Positions 1 through 9,460 of a stretch of 64,000 bases of DNA are shown here, piece by piece. The notes under the pieces are model-generated. The model was not told the DNA's origin, ran no database searches, and was given only the letters and a program-made list of their open reading frames with translations. Position 1 is the first letter of the stretch, and each line of letters opens with the position of its first letter. A program made the position numbers and the translations under genes. The DNA is from Bin5 sp965204525 (lineage in GTDB: Bacteria > Chloroflexota > Anaerolineae > Caldilineales > Caldilineaceae). Where the stretch lies: NCBI GenBank assembly GCA_965204525.1, contig OZ241994.1, positions 2,542,001-2,606,000 on the forward strand, given 5' to 3'.

Positions 1-2703
1 ACACAGAGCCAGGCGCCGCGACCGCCGGTGGAGGGTTATTTGCGGGTCATTGATCGGCCGGTTCTGCGGCTGGCCAGCGTTGACCTGCAGGCGAGCGCCG
101 AGATTACGACTTTCGCCGAGGTCTTCGATTTTGCGCGCGACCATCTCGGTCTGTTGAAGGCTGCGCTGATTGCGGCCGGCATCGTGCCACCGGGCATGGA
201 GGGGGCACACCAACCGCTATCCGATCTGCTAACCCAACTGGTTGGCTCCGGCCAGGGGATTGAACTGGTGAGCAAGGTGAATGATATCCCAAAGGGATCG
301 CGTTTGGCTGTTTCCACCAGTCTGCTGGCCTGCCTCATCACTGTTTGTATGCGGGCGACGGGCCAAGCCAGGTCGCTTACAGGCGGATTGAGCGAAGTAG
401 AGCGCCGGCTGGTGGCGGCGCGGGCCATTCTGGGCGAATGGCTGGGGGGATCGGGCGGTGGCTGGCAGGATTCGGGCGGCGTCTGGCCGGGGATAAAACT
501 TATCGAGGGAAGGTTGAGCTCAGAGGGGGATCCCGAGTTTGGCGTCAGCCGAGGCAGGCTGTTGCCCGGCCATCATCTTTTTGGGAAGGACGAGATCAGC
601 GAAGAAACCCGACAGGCACTGCAAGCCAGCCTGGTCCTGGTTCACGGTGGCATGGCACAGGACGTTGGGCCGATACTGGAGATGGTGACGGAGAAGTATC
701 TGCTGCGTTCTGAAGAGGAGTGGATGGGGCGACAGCAGGCGATTGGCACGTTGGACGAGATATTGGGGTATCTGAAGGCTGGCAATATAAAGGCCATTGG
801 TGAGGCTACGGAGCGCAACTTCAGGGGGCCGATTCAAACGATCATTCCGTGGGCGGGCAACCTGTACACAGACAGGCTGATTCAGCAGGCGCGCGCTGCG
901 TTTGGCGAGCATTTTTGGGGTTTCTGGATGTTGGGCGGGATGTCAGGGGGCGGCATGGGATTTCTCTTTGAGCCTCGCCACAAGTCCTCGGCGAAGGTCC
1001 GGCTGCAGGAGATCATGGACAAAACGAAGGCCCTCATGGAGCAATCCGTTCCCTTCGCGATGCGGCCAGTGGTATATGACTTTGCGATCGACGAGAGGGG
1101 CACCTGGGCAGAACTGCACGGGGGAGCAGGTGACACGGAGCGCCGAGCGGACGGACCCGCCGCGCTCATGCCGGGAGATTACTACCGGCTGACCTTTCCG
1201 GACATTTTGCGCCGGGATCCGTGGCTTCTCTCCCCTGCCCAGCGAGCAGAGCTGGAGATTTTCGGGGCCCTCAGCGTCGGGGAGCCGGCTCTTGTCGACG
1301 TTCTCCCTTCGCTCTTCCAACGCATGCTGCCGCAGAAACAGGAGGAGGAATCACAGGACTCACTGTCGGCAATGCTGGCGGCAAACGCTTTTGACCGCGA
1401 GCAACATGAACAGATTCGCGGCGACCTGCGCAGCGGCCGGATCGGCTTAGCCCAGAACCGGCTGCCGACGCGCAGCCTGATCGAGGAAGTTGCGCCTGAG
1501 GAGCTCGTTGACGCGACGACAGGGTTGCCGAAACGTTTTGACGAGATCGGCAGGGCCGCGCTCAGGGCGGGAGAGGTGGCGGTCGTCACTCTGGCAGGGG
1601 GCGCCGGCAGTCGGTGGAGCCAGGGCGCGGGCGTCGTGAAGGCGCTGAACCCGTTTGCGCGTCTGGCGGGCCGGCATCGCAATTTCATCGAGATTCACCT
1701 GGCCAAAAGCCGCCGCAGCGGTCGACTTTGCGGTACGCCTCTGCCTCATGTAGTTACTACCAGCTATCTGACGCACCGAGCTATCGCAGACGCGCTCGGG
1801 GACGGAAACGGCTGTGGATCCGGTGGACCGCTTCTGCTGTCACCGGGAAACAGCGTCGGCTTACGAATGGTGCCGATGGCGCGGGACCTGCGTTTCGACT
1901 GGGAGGAGAGTTCGAGACAGGTACTTGATATACAGGCGGAAAAAGTCCGGGAAAGCCAGCACAGCGCACTGATCAACTGGGCGCGTTCGCAGGGGGAGGG
2001 CAGTGACTATGTCGACAACCTACCCGACCAGTGCATTCACCCTGTAGGCCACTGGTACGAACTGCCGCACCTGCTGCGCAACGGGGTTCTGCGTGGGCTG
2101 CTGGAGGAGCGGCCGCAGCTTCAGTATCTGATGATGCACAACATCGACACGGTCGGCGCGAATGTCGACCCGGGATTGCTGGGGCTGCATATCAGCGCAC
2201 AGGGGGCGATGACCGCCGAAGTGATCCACCGGCGGCTGGAGGACCGCGGCGGCGGCCTGGCGCGGATCGACGGCAGTGTGCGCCTGGTGGAAGGCATGGC
2301 ACTGCCCCGGGAGGAGATCGAATTCCGTCTGACCTATTACAACACCAATACGTTCTGGATCCACATCGACCGTCTACTGGCGACGCTGGGATTGGAGCGG
2401 ACGGCCCTAGAGGATGAACGGAGTGTGGCGGAGGCGTTGGGACGCATGGCGGCGCGGATGCCGACCTATGTGACGTTGAAAGAGGTGAAGAAGCGCTGGG
2501 GGCGAGGGCAGGAGGATATTTTCCCCGTCACCCAATTTGAGAAGCTGTGGGGCGATATGACGGCGTTGCCGGAGATGGATTGCGGTTACGTTGTGGTGCC
2601 GCGTATGCGGGGCCAGCAACTGAAGGAGGTGGCCCAGTTGGACGGCTGGCTGCGGGACGGCTCCGCGGCCTACGTGGAGGATCTGTGCGACTGGCCGGAT
2701 TGA
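1..2703 (+). CDS. GHMP-kinase-like / UDPGP-type nucleotidyltransferase fusion, 5' cut by window edge
   Basis: The reading frame is open from base 1, so the gene begins outside the window; the GTG at 28 is probably internal. About 900 residues are visible. The first third looks like the fucokinase (FKP) branch of GHMP kinases: a PKGS..STS loop near nt 285-320 standing where the PxGSGLGTSS phosphate loop should be, a GGGWQD-SGG motif near nt 455-480, and a glycine-rich GGMSGGGMGF segment near nt 931-962. The C-terminal third carries LAGGAGSRW (about nt 1588-1614), the nucleotide-binding loop of UDPGP-family uridylyltransferases, a downstream Lys (VVKALNPF) and YYNTNTFW near nt 2335, like the family's N-T-N-x-W segment. 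By family knowledge such domains phosphorylate a sugar at C1 and then activate it with UTP or GTP. The kinase loop is degenerate (RLAV instead of GLGT), so kinase activity is uncertain. The order kinase-then-transferase is the reverse of FKP. Sugar specificity is unknown. Confidence 0.6.
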   Translation, partial: TQSQAPRPPVEGYLRVIDRPVLRLASVDLQASAEITTFAEVFDFARDHLGLLKAALIAAGIVPPGMEGAHQPLSDLLTQLVGSGQGIELVSKVNDIPKGSRLAVSTSLLACLITVCMRATGQARSLTGGLSEVERRLVAARAILGEWLGGSGGGWQDSGGVWPGIKLIEGRLSSEGDPEFGVSRGRLLPGHHLFGKDEISEETRQALQASLVLVHGGMAQDVGPILEMVTEKYLLRSEEEWMGRQQAIGTLDEILGYLKAGNIKAIGEATERNFRGPIQTIIPWAGNLYTDRLIQQARAAFGEHFWGFWMLGGMSGGGMGFLFEPRHKSSAKVRLQEIMDKTKALMEQSVPFAMRPVVYDFAIDERGTWAELHGGAGDTERRADGPAALMPGDYYRLTFPDILRRDPWLLSPAQRAELEIFGALSVGEPALVDVLPSLFQRMLPQKQEEESQDSLSAMLAANAFDREQHEQIRGDLRSGRIGLAQNRLPTRSLIEEVAPEELVDATTGLPKRFDEIGRAALRAGEVAVVTLAGGAGSRWSQGAGVVKALNPFARLAGRHRNFIEIHLAKSRRSGRLCGTPLPHVVTTSYLTHRAIADALGDGNGCGSGGPLLLSPGNSVGLRMVPMARDLRFDWEESSRQVLDIQAEKVRESQHSALINWARSQGEGSDYVDNLPDQCIHPVGHWYELPHLLRNGVLRGLLEERPQLQYLMMHNIDTVGANVDPGLLGLHISAQGAMTAEVIHRRLEDRGGGLARIDGSVRLVEGMALPREEIEFRLTYYNTNTFWIHIDRLLATLGLERTALEDERSVAEALGRMAARMPTYVTLKEVKKRWGRGQEDIFPVTQFEKLWGDMTALPEMDCGYVVVPRMRGQQLKEVAQLDGWLRDGSAAYVEDLCDWPD

Positions 2704-2718
2704 CCGGAAGGTTGTGCG

Positions 2719-3759
2719 CTACGCCAGCACGGGGTTGGGCGCGTCGGGCAGATGCTGGTAGCTGGGATCCTCCCTTTGCTTTTCGAGGATGGCGGCGATC
2801 TCACGCCACGTAGCCACAATGCCGACCGGGATGGTCGGCAGGTCGTCCTCTATCGCTCTATGGAGCTTGCCCAATTTGTAGCACGGCACTGCGGCGTACA
2901 TGTGATGCTCGATGTGGTAGTTCATGTGCCAGTAGAGAAACTGCACGAACGGGTTTACTCTGAATGTGCGGGTGCAGAGACGGAAGTCGGGGATGTTGTC
3001 CATCAGGCCGACGTGTTGTGTGTTGTTGCAGAGGAAAAGCAGCCAGCCGCCGTAGAACGGGGCCAGCGTGACCAGGACCGGCAGCAGCCAGAGGCCGGGC
3101 AACAGGGTAAAATGCAGCACCAGTGAGACGACGGTCAAGAGTAGGTGACCGACCAGGAGAACGCGCGCCCAGTTGAAGAGGCGCCGACGCTTCTCTGTCG
3201 CATCCGGCGGGAAGAGCATGTGTTCCCAGTCACCTTCCTCACCTTCCAGGCGCCCAAAGCTGAGGCGAATCACTCCTTTAATGCGCTGGAACAGCCCCAG
3301 TGGGTTGATGAGCGCGGTCTGGTAGAAGCCCTTGCGCGTGAACTCAACCGGCAGAACAACCTCGAGATCGTCGGGGGGATGCAGGGTGTATTTGTGGTGT
3401 TCCTGATGACTGGTCCAGAAATAGACGTGGTTAAACCAGCCGAGGAAACTGAATACGCGCAGGAAGAACTCGTTGAGAAGTTTTGTACGAAAGACGGTGC
3501 GGTGACAGAGTTCATGGAAACCGTTGAGGAGGAATGCGTAAAAGGTGCCGTGCAGGAAAAGGGCGATGAGGAGGCCCCACCAAAGCCCTGCTTGCAGAGA
3601 AAACCAGGCTGCCGCGCCTGTCAGCGCCAGGAGGCCCAAGTGTCCGAGGGACTGCAGAAGGCCGAGAAGATCGCTGCGCTGATTGAGATCGGCGAGGACG
3701 GCTCGATCGATGGGCGATCTGTACCAGGTGATCTTGGATTGTGCGGGTCCGTACGTCAT
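2719..3759 (-). CDS. membrane fatty acid desaturase family protein
   Basis: A 346-residue integral membrane di-iron desaturase. The three histidine boxes are visible: HELCH, HQEHH and HIEHH, the last after a hydrophobic block, with long membrane segments between boxes 2 and 3. The family inserts double bonds, or hydroxyl or keto groups, into acyl chains or carotenoids using O2 and an electron donor. The frame stays open to 3915, but ATG at 3759 (MTYGPAQ) is chosen because AAAGGA lies 9 nt upstream and the extra 52 residues have no family character. The gene is convergent with the fusion gene ending at 2703 (15 bp apart). It lies downstream of clpB, from which it is separated by a terminator, so it has its own transcription start. 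Substrate cannot be told; acyl-lipid desaturase is most likely. Confidence 0.82.
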   Translation of the reverse strand: MTYGPAQSKITWYRSPIDRAVLADLNQRSDLLGLLQSLGHLGLLALTGAAAWFSLQAGLWWGLLIALFLHGTFYAFLLNGFHELCHRTVFRTKLLNEFFLRVFSFLGWFNHVYFWTSHQEHHKYTLHPPDDLEVVLPVEFTRKGFYQTALINPLGLFQRIKGVIRLSFGRLEGEEGDWEHMLFPPDATEKRRRLFNWARVLLVGHLLLTVVSLVLHFTLLPGLWLLPVLVTLAPFYGGWLLFLCNNTQHVGLMDNIPDFRLCTRTFRVNPFVQFLYWHMNYHIEHHMYAAVPCYKLGKLHRAIEDDLPTIPVGIVATWREIAAILEKQREDPSYQHLPDAPNPVLA

Positions 3760-3876
3760 GGCCGGCGGTCCTTTCCATATCGTGCAGCAAGAGTTTCCGA
3801 CTGCCCCGACAGGCTGGCGTTTGTAAGGAGTGAGATATAGGAGGATTGTACCTGATTCGCGACTGCCACGCAACCG

Positions 3877-3917
3877 AAAAGAGGCGTGCGCCCCCGGCAT
3901 TGTAGGAGGGCGCACGC
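3877..3917 (-). terminator. rho-independent terminator downstream of clpB
   Basis: On the minus strand a 10-bp perfect stem (GCGTGCGCCC / GGGCGCACGC, arms 3908-3917 and 3884-3893) with a 14-nt loop is followed by CTCTTTT. It lies 60 bp past the clpB stop and ahead of the desaturase start. Confidence 0.75.
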
Positions 3918-3976
3918 TTCAAGATGCCGCTATATGAAACCTGTGCGAGAGTTTTCGACTTCGCGCAGGGATTACA

Positions 3977-6598
3977 CTAGCTACTGACCTGGACTGCGGG
4001 CGCCAGCTCAAAAGGAGCCGCTACGGAAAAGGCGATCTGTCCGTTCTGTTCAGCGGCGATGACATGATCGCCGTTTCCGACACGTCCGTCGAGGATTTCC
4101 AACGCCAGCGGGTCAGCCACAGTGCGCTGTATGCTGCGCTTGAGCGGACGGGCGCCGTAGGCCGGGTCATAGCCGTCCTGAATGATCAGAGCTTTGGCCT
4201 CATCGGTGAGTTCGAGAGTAATGTCGCGGTCGGCAAGCAGAGCACGCAGCCGTTCCAGTTGAATTTCGGCAATGCCCTCCAGGTGATCAGCCGACAGGCT
4301 GTGGAAGATGACGAGCTCATCGACACGGTTGAGGAATTCCGGCCGGAACTTCTGGCGTATGGCGGTCATTACACGGCGCTCTACCTCTTCATCAAGCCCG
4401 GCTACGTCCAGGATGTACTGGCTGCCGACATTGCTGGTCATAATGATTACGGTGTTGCGGAAGTCGACGGTGCGGCCCTGCCCATCGGTCAACCGGCCGT
4501 CGTCCAGAACCTGCAACAGCACATTGAACACCTCGACATGGGCCTTCTCGATCTCATCGAAGAGGACGACTGAGTAGGGGCGGCGGCGTACAGCCTCGGT
4601 CAGCTGGCCGCCTTCGTCGTAGCCGACGTAGCCGGGCGGGGCGCCGAGGAGGCGGGCGACGGTATGCCGCTCCTGGTATTCGCTCATGTCGATGCGAACC
4701 AGGTTGTGTTCGTCATCGAAGAGATATTCGGCCAGAGCGCGCGCCAGCTCGGTCTTGCCAACACCGGTGGGGCCGAGGAAGATGAAGCTGCCGATGGGGC
4801 GGTTGGGGTCTTGCAGACCGGCCCGGCTCCGGCGAATTGCGGCGGCGACGGCGGCGACGGCGTGTTCCTGGCCGACCACACGGTGGTGCAACTCTTTATC
4901 CATGCGCACGAGCCGCTCGCGCTCCCCTTCCATTAGCTTGTTGACCGGGATGCCGGTCCACTCACTGACGACGGCGGCGATTTCATCGTCGTCGACCTCC
5001 TCCTTCAGAAGTGCGCCGCCGGCCTGGATGGCAGCCACATTTTGGGCAGCCGCGTCCAGCTGTTGCTGAAGTTCGTTCATGCGCCCGTAGCGCAGCTCCG
5101 CGGCCCGCTGCAGATCGTAGTCCCGTTCGGCCTGCTCGATATCGGTGCGCAGTTGCTCGCTTTCCTCTTTCAGGGTACGCAAGGCCTGGATGGCGGACCG
5201 TTCGGCCTGCCAGCGGATAGAGAGTTCGGAGCTGGTTTCCTGCAGGTCAGCCAGCTCTTTTTCCAGGGCATCCAGGCGTTGTTTGCTAGCCTCGTCGGAC
5301 TCCTTACGGAGGGCTTCGCGTTCGATTTCCAACTGCATCACCTGGCGTTCCAACTCGTCCAGCTTTTTTGGTTTGGAGTCGATTTGCATGCGCAGCCGGC
5401 TGGCCGCCTCATCGACCAGATCGATGGCCTTGTCAGGCAGCTGGCGATCACTGATGTAGCGGTGGCTGAGCTGCGCGGCGGCGATGACGGCGCTGTCGGT
5501 CACGCGAACGCCGTGATGAACTTCGTAGCGCTCCTTGAGCCCGCGCAGGATGGAGACCGTATCTTCCACTGAGGGTTCGCCGACGAAGACTGGCTGAAAG
5601 CGGCGTTCGAGGGCGGCATCCTTCTCGATATGTTTGCGGTATTCGTCGAGAGTTGTGGCGCCGATGGCATGGAGCTCGCCGCGGGCCAGCATCGGCTTGA
5701 GCATATTGGAGGCATCCATGGCACCCTCGGCGGCGCCCGCCCCTACGAGGGTGTGCATTTCGTCGATAAACAGGAGCACATCGCCCTCGGCGTCCCGGAT
5801 TTCGTTGAGAACGGCCTTGAGCCGTTCCTCAAACTCGCCGCGGTACTTTGCGCCAGCCACGAGCGCGCCCAGGTCCAGCGCAACCAGGCGCTTGTTCTTG
5901 AGCGTTGTCGGCACGTCCCCGTTCACTATACGCTGGGCCAAGCCTTCGGCGATGGCGGTCTTACCGACGCCCGGCTCGCCGATCAGAACGGGGTTGTTCT
6001 TGGTGCGCCGGCTGAGGATCTGAACGACCCGGCGGATCTCCTGATCGCGCCCGATGATGGGGTCCAGGTTGCCTTTACCGGCTTCGGCGGTCAGGTCGCG
6101 GCCGTACTTTTCGAGGGCTTCGTACTGGGCTTCCGGGTTCTGGCTGGTGACGCGCTGACTGCCGCGCACGGCGGCCAACCCCTGCATAATGCCGTTGTAG
6201 TCGATGCCGCGGCGCTCCAGCAGTTGACGGGCTTCACCGTTACGGGCCGAGGCCATCGCCATGAGTAGATGCTCGGTCGAGGTGTACTCATCCTTCATCC
6301 TGGCGGCGATGGTTTCCGCTTCTTCGAGAAGCTGTGCCAGTTCGCGCCCCATTCGCATTTCCATTGTACCGCCGCTGACGCGGGATTTGGCTGCCAGGAG
6401 CTGTTTCAGGTCGGCCTCAAGGCTATTTCGGTCTCCTCCCATCCGATCAATAACGGCCGGGACGACCCCTCCCTGCTGTCGCAGCAGGGACAGGAGGAGA
6501 TGCTCCGGGTCGATGCTGGCGTGTTTGTATTCCCTGGCCTCATTCTGGGCCTCGATAATTGCTTCGCCAGCTTTCTCAGTCAGGCGATCGAATCGCAT
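3977..6598 (-). CDS. clpB: ATP-dependent disaggregase ClpB (Hsp104/Hsp100)
   Basis: An 873-residue AAA+ chaperone of full family length. It solubilises aggregated protein together with DnaK/DnaJ/GrpE in the cytoplasm. Order: Clp N-domain repeats (1-145), NBD1 with Walker A GEPGVGKT (about 206-213) and Walker B LLFIDE, the coiled-coil M domain rich in Glu, Arg, Leu and Gln (about 405-525), and NBD2 with Walker A GPTGVGKT (about 604-611) and the sensor/arginine-finger stretch RPEFLNRVDE. ATG at 6598 follows AGGAGA with 5 nt spacing. The M domain separates it from ClpA and ClpC. No CIRCE element or clear sigma32-like promoter is seen in the 175 bp upstream, so heat control is not visible. It is monocistronic by its terminator. 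Confidence 0.97.
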   Translation of the reverse strand: MRFDRLTEKAGEAIIEAQNEAREYKHASIDPEHLLLSLLRQQGGVVPAVIDRMGGDRNSLEADLKQLLAAKSRVSGGTMEMRMGRELAQLLEEAETIAARMKDEYTSTEHLLMAMASARNGEARQLLERRGIDYNGIMQGLAAVRGSQRVTSQNPEAQYEALEKYGRDLTAEAGKGNLDPIIGRDQEIRRVVQILSRRTKNNPVLIGEPGVGKTAIAEGLAQRIVNGDVPTTLKNKRLVALDLGALVAGAKYRGEFEERLKAVLNEIRDAEGDVLLFIDEMHTLVGAGAAEGAMDASNMLKPMLARGELHAIGATTLDEYRKHIEKDAALERRFQPVFVGEPSVEDTVSILRGLKERYEVHHGVRVTDSAVIAAAQLSHRYISDRQLPDKAIDLVDEAASRLRMQIDSKPKKLDELERQVMQLEIEREALRKESDEASKQRLDALEKELADLQETSSELSIRWQAERSAIQALRTLKEESEQLRTDIEQAERDYDLQRAAELRYGRMNELQQQLDAAAQNVAAIQAGGALLKEEVDDDEIAAVVSEWTGIPVNKLMEGERERLVRMDKELHHRVVGQEHAVAAVAAAIRRSRAGLQDPNRPIGSFIFLGPTGVGKTELARALAEYLFDDEHNLVRIDMSEYQERHTVARLLGAPPGYVGYDEGGQLTEAVRRRPYSVVLFDEIEKAHVEVFNVLLQVLDDGRLTDGQGRTVDFRNTVIIMTSNVGSQYILDVAGLDEEVERRVMTAIRQKFRPEFLNRVDELVIFHSLSADHLEGIAEIQLERLRALLADRDITLELTDEAKALIIQDGYDPAYGARPLKRSIQRTVADPLALEILDGRVGNGDHVIAAEQNGQIAFSVAAPFELAPAVQVSS

Positions 6599-6774
6599 TA
6601 GACTCTCCTTTTCGGTTCCGCGCTCTATTCGGCGAAAGACAGAGTGGTCCCTGTCCGGACCGGCAGTTGCCGTGCTTGTTCCAGTTTAGTCTGCGATCAT
6701 CACAGGCGCGTTTGCGGAGTGTAAGAAAAAGATATGCGGGCCGCGCAACACGGCTGGCAAGGCAGGGACGTCCG

Positions 6775-8751
6775 CTACAGGAGGGCAGTCAGGGCAAGCA
6801 GCGCGCCGCTGAGGAGGAAGAAAAGGGCGGCCATAAACAGAATGAGGGAAAGGGGACGGCTGGCACGCAGCAGGGATCGCCTCCAGAGTAGCGGGACAGA
6901 TGACAGGGCGATCAGAAGCGCGCCGACCAATGTTTCGACGGGCAGCCTGGGAACTGGATTGTGCCAAGGGGAGCGAGAGATCTGCCGCACGGTCTCGGCT
7001 GACGGGACGGGGACGGCGATTTCAGCCAATACGTCATTCATGCCTCTGCGACGGACGTATACTGACAGGTCCCAGTCCCCATCGCGGTTGAGGAAGGCGC
7101 CTTCCGCGGCGAAGGCGTCCTCGCCCAGGTCGGCCAGATCGAGACGCGCCTGCCCCATCTCCCCCGATTCATGAGCGAAGAAAAGACGGACCAGCTGGAC
7201 TTCACCGATGTCAGAGGCGTCGGGGCGGGAAAGATGAACCCAATAGCGGTTGTGGCCGACCTGGTTGGGGGTTACCTGCAGGTGTACGGCCAAGTCGCCA
7301 TCGTAGGCCATTTCGTTGAATGGCAGCAAGGGCGCGGCAGGCGCTGTTTGTGGTGGAAGGTTCGGCGTCGGCGTCTGCACAAGTACGGCTACGGCAATGA
7401 ACAGCAGGGCTGTTATGCCGGCCTCCGCTGCCACTCGACGCGAGAAGCGCCTCAGTTTGCGTTGGCAGGTGATGGTCTCTTCGGCACGCTGCACGGCGCG
7501 ATTGTTAAAGAATGCCAGCGTAATGATGGCGACGACGATCGCCAGTTTTATGAGAAGAACCCGGCCATAGGTTGTATAGATGAGGCTGCCGGGGTCGGGC
7601 AGCTGCACGAAGCTGCTGAAGAGGCCGGTCAGGGCCAGTATGAATACCGCTATCTGTGCGCTGAGGGAGAAGCGCTTCAACAGGAGGACCATCCGATCAG
7701 GGTCGGGCACTGCCTGCCGCCGATGCAGAAGAAGCAACAGGATGGCCAGGAAGATCAGTCCGCCCGCCCAGACTGCGGCCGCGACGAGATGGATGAAGTC
7801 AACTGCGACGGCCCAGCCGCTCCCAGGGGCGGCAGCGGCGTGGCTGCTGGCGGAATAGGTGAAGAGGGCTGCTGCGGTCAGCAGGGCCGCGCCAGAGGGT
7901 ACGGACCGGCGGAAGAGAGCAGTTGCCCAGCCGTTGAGGATTAGAAGAAGAAAGACGCCTGCCAGCAGCGTTTGCCGCATCAACAGGAGCCTGCCCGGAC
8001 GGGTGGCAAGAAGGAGTTCCAGGAACTCGTCCAGTCCGCCGAGGCGCAGTGACTGGACGAGAAACTGCAGCCAGCCGGAGGCGATCAGGAGCAACACGCC
8101 GACGATTGCGGTTGAACTGATCACCGTCTCAATAAGAGGGTCGGGGCTGTTGTCCGATTGCGGCCGGGTCAGCAGCCAGCGCATGGATAGCGATCCGACC
8201 AGCAATGCTGCGCCGAGCAGTGAGATCCAGCGGAGGAGGGAATCGGTAAGGGGCGGCAGCCCTTGCCGGCGATTGACGGTGACCTCGACGGCCGTGCCAG
8301 CGGGACGCGTGCCGTCGGGATTCAGGATGGTGAGGGGGAATGAGCCGACCCACTCATGACCGTCCACGCTGGAGAGAGTCTGCCAGACGACGGTATAAAC
8401 GCCTGGCTCGATACTCTCCAGGGGCAGGGTCAGGTGGGTAGGGTCGTCGGGGTCGAATCGCGGATCGCCGGATGGAATTTCGGTTCCGTCGGCGGAGAGG
8501 ATGCGAGCGCCGGTGAAGGTCTTTTCCAGCGGTTCGCTGAACCAGAGTTCGATGGCCTCTGGAGGCTGCGTGAGTTCTGCGTTCGGCTGGGGGTCGGCGC
8601 GTACGAGCAGGGCGTGGGCCTGAACGGCTTTTGACGACAGAAGCAGGGCCATTGCCACGGCGAACCACACCAGTGGCAGGCCAACTGCTTGCATCTTTTG
8701 GACGGCCGCCCAAACTGGCTTGGCCGCGCCATGCCAGGGAGCCTTCGACAT
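6775..8751 (-). CDS. CopC-CopD fusion, copper resistance/transport membrane protein
   Basis: About 658 residues. A signal-like hydrophobic segment ending in a Q-A-H sequence yields a mature N-terminus starting with His (HALLVRADPQPNAEL), as in CopC, where the N-terminal His helps bind Cu(II). The CopC beta-sandwich (about residues 40-130) ends before SVDGHEWVGSF. It is followed by eight or more membrane segments of the CopD/PcoD type, an extracytoplasmic beta-rich region (about 490-600) and a last C-terminal membrane segment. The layout resembles Bacillus YcnJ. The frame runs upstream to 9099, but that part overlaps the neighbouring CopC gene in another frame and is low-complexity Arg/Gln/Pro, so ATG 8751, 7 bp after the upstream stop, is preferred; ATG 8694 is an alternative. 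Likely handles copper in the envelope. Confidence 0.85.
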   Translation of the reverse strand: MSKAPWHGAAKPVWAAVQKMQAVGLPLVWFAVAMALLLSSKAVQAHALLVRADPQPNAELTQPPEAIELWFSEPLEKTFTGARILSADGTEIPSGDPRFDPDDPTHLTLPLESIEPGVYTVVWQTLSSVDGHEWVGSFPLTILNPDGTRPAGTAVEVTVNRRQGLPPLTDSLLRWISLLGAALLVGSLSMRWLLTRPQSDNSPDPLIETVISSTAIVGVLLLIASGWLQFLVQSLRLGGLDEFLELLLATRPGRLLLMRQTLLAGVFLLLILNGWATALFRRSVPSGAALLTAAALFTYSASSHAAAAPGSGWAVAVDFIHLVAAAVWAGGLIFLAILLLLLHRRQAVPDPDRMVLLLKRFSLSAQIAVFILALTGLFSSFVQLPDPGSLIYTTYGRVLLIKLAIVVAIITLAFFNNRAVQRAEETITCQRKLRRFSRRVAAEAGITALLFIAVAVLVQTPTPNLPPQTAPAAPLLPFNEMAYDGDLAVHLQVTPNQVGHNRYWVHLSRPDASDIGEVQLVRLFFAHESGEMGQARLDLADLGEDAFAAEGAFLNRDGDWDLSVYVRRRGMNDVLAEIAVPVPSAETVRQISRSPWHNPVPRLPVETLVGALLIALSSVPLLWRRSLLRASRPLSLILFMAALFFLLSGALLALTALL

Positions 8752-8758
8752 CGTGCAG

Positions 8759-9457
8759 CTAACTGTTCTTTCCGCCCGGTCTGCGCGAGATGCCTTGAGA
8801 CTGGCGTTCGCCCAGCCTTCTGCGCCTTCCGGCCAGGATAACGGTACCGAGCAGCAACAGAGCCGGCGCAGTACTACCCAAGCAAGGGATCCCCGGACCC
8901 TGGTCGGCCTGGCCGGGAGGGGGGGGCGTCTCTTGAGGCCCCGTGCTCTCCGCTGTTTCTGTGTCCGTGGGCGGAGGTTGGGCATTCGCCGCCGCGGCTG
9001 TTGTTGCAGTTGTTGGGACGGTTGTTGGTGAGGTTTCCGCCGCCGGCTCGTCAGCCTGGATGGTGAACTGAAAGTTGCCGTCGGCTTCATCGCCGTCATC
9101 TGCGGAAAGAGTGCGCCAGCGAACCGTGTAGACGCCGTTGGGCAAGTCCGACTGCAACGAGACGGTCATCAGTTTGCGGTTGTCATCGTCGATGACGGCG
9201 TCGTCCTGATCAACCCTCTGGTCATCGGGGCCGTAAACCTCGAGGGCGTTTTGCCCTTCACGGCGAAACAGTTCCTGGGTGAACCAGACCTGCACCTGCT
9301 GCGGCGCCTGGGAAACAACTTCACCGGCGGAGGGCACGGAACGATCGTAGTCGGCATGGGCCTGCACTGCAGTGGATAGTGGATAGTGGATAGTGGCCAG
9401 TAACGCGACTACCCATAACAGTTTGGCGATACATCTACGCAGTTGGGTCGCGATCAC
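8759..9457 (-). CDS. secreted CopC-domain protein with C-terminal membrane anchor
   Basis: A 232-residue protein with a signal peptide (residues 1-33, ending VQAHA), a mature His-start CopC fold (34-135, with VWFTQEL and GVYTVRWRTLSADDGD signatures), a Thr/Pro/Ala/Glu-rich linker (135-195), then a short PCLG motif, one hydrophobic helix (about 200-215) and an Arg cluster. This is the shape of a cell-surface protein tethered by a C-terminal helix, possibly a sortase-like tripartite signal. GTG 9457 is the start: GGAGG lies 7 nt upstream, inside the last codons of the preceding gene, so translation is coupled. It is the middle gene of the copper module; its stop is 7 bp from the CopC-CopD start. 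By family it binds Cu(I)/Cu(II) outside the membrane. Confidence 0.85.
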   Translation of the reverse strand: MIATQLRRCIAKLLWVVALLATIHYPLSTAVQAHADYDRSVPSAGEVVSQAPQQVQVWFTQELFRREGQNALEVYGPDDQRVDQDDAVIDDDNRKLMTVSLQSDLPNGVYTVRWRTLSADDGDEADGNFQFTIQADEPAAETSPTTVPTTATTAAAANAQPPPTDTETAESTGPQETPPPPGQADQGPGIPCLGSTAPALLLLGTVILAGRRRRLGERQSQGISRRPGGKNS

Positions 9458-9460
9458 GGG

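Noticed and set aside
6600..6775. CIRCE-like or heat-shock promoter before clpB
   Set aside because: No TTAGCACTC-type inverted repeat or convincing sigma32-like boxes were found.
8752..9099. N-terminal extension of the CopC-CopD gene
   Set aside because: It overlaps the end of the neighbouring CopC gene in another frame and gives Arg/Gln/Pro-rich low-complexity sequence; the signal peptide region starts after 8751.
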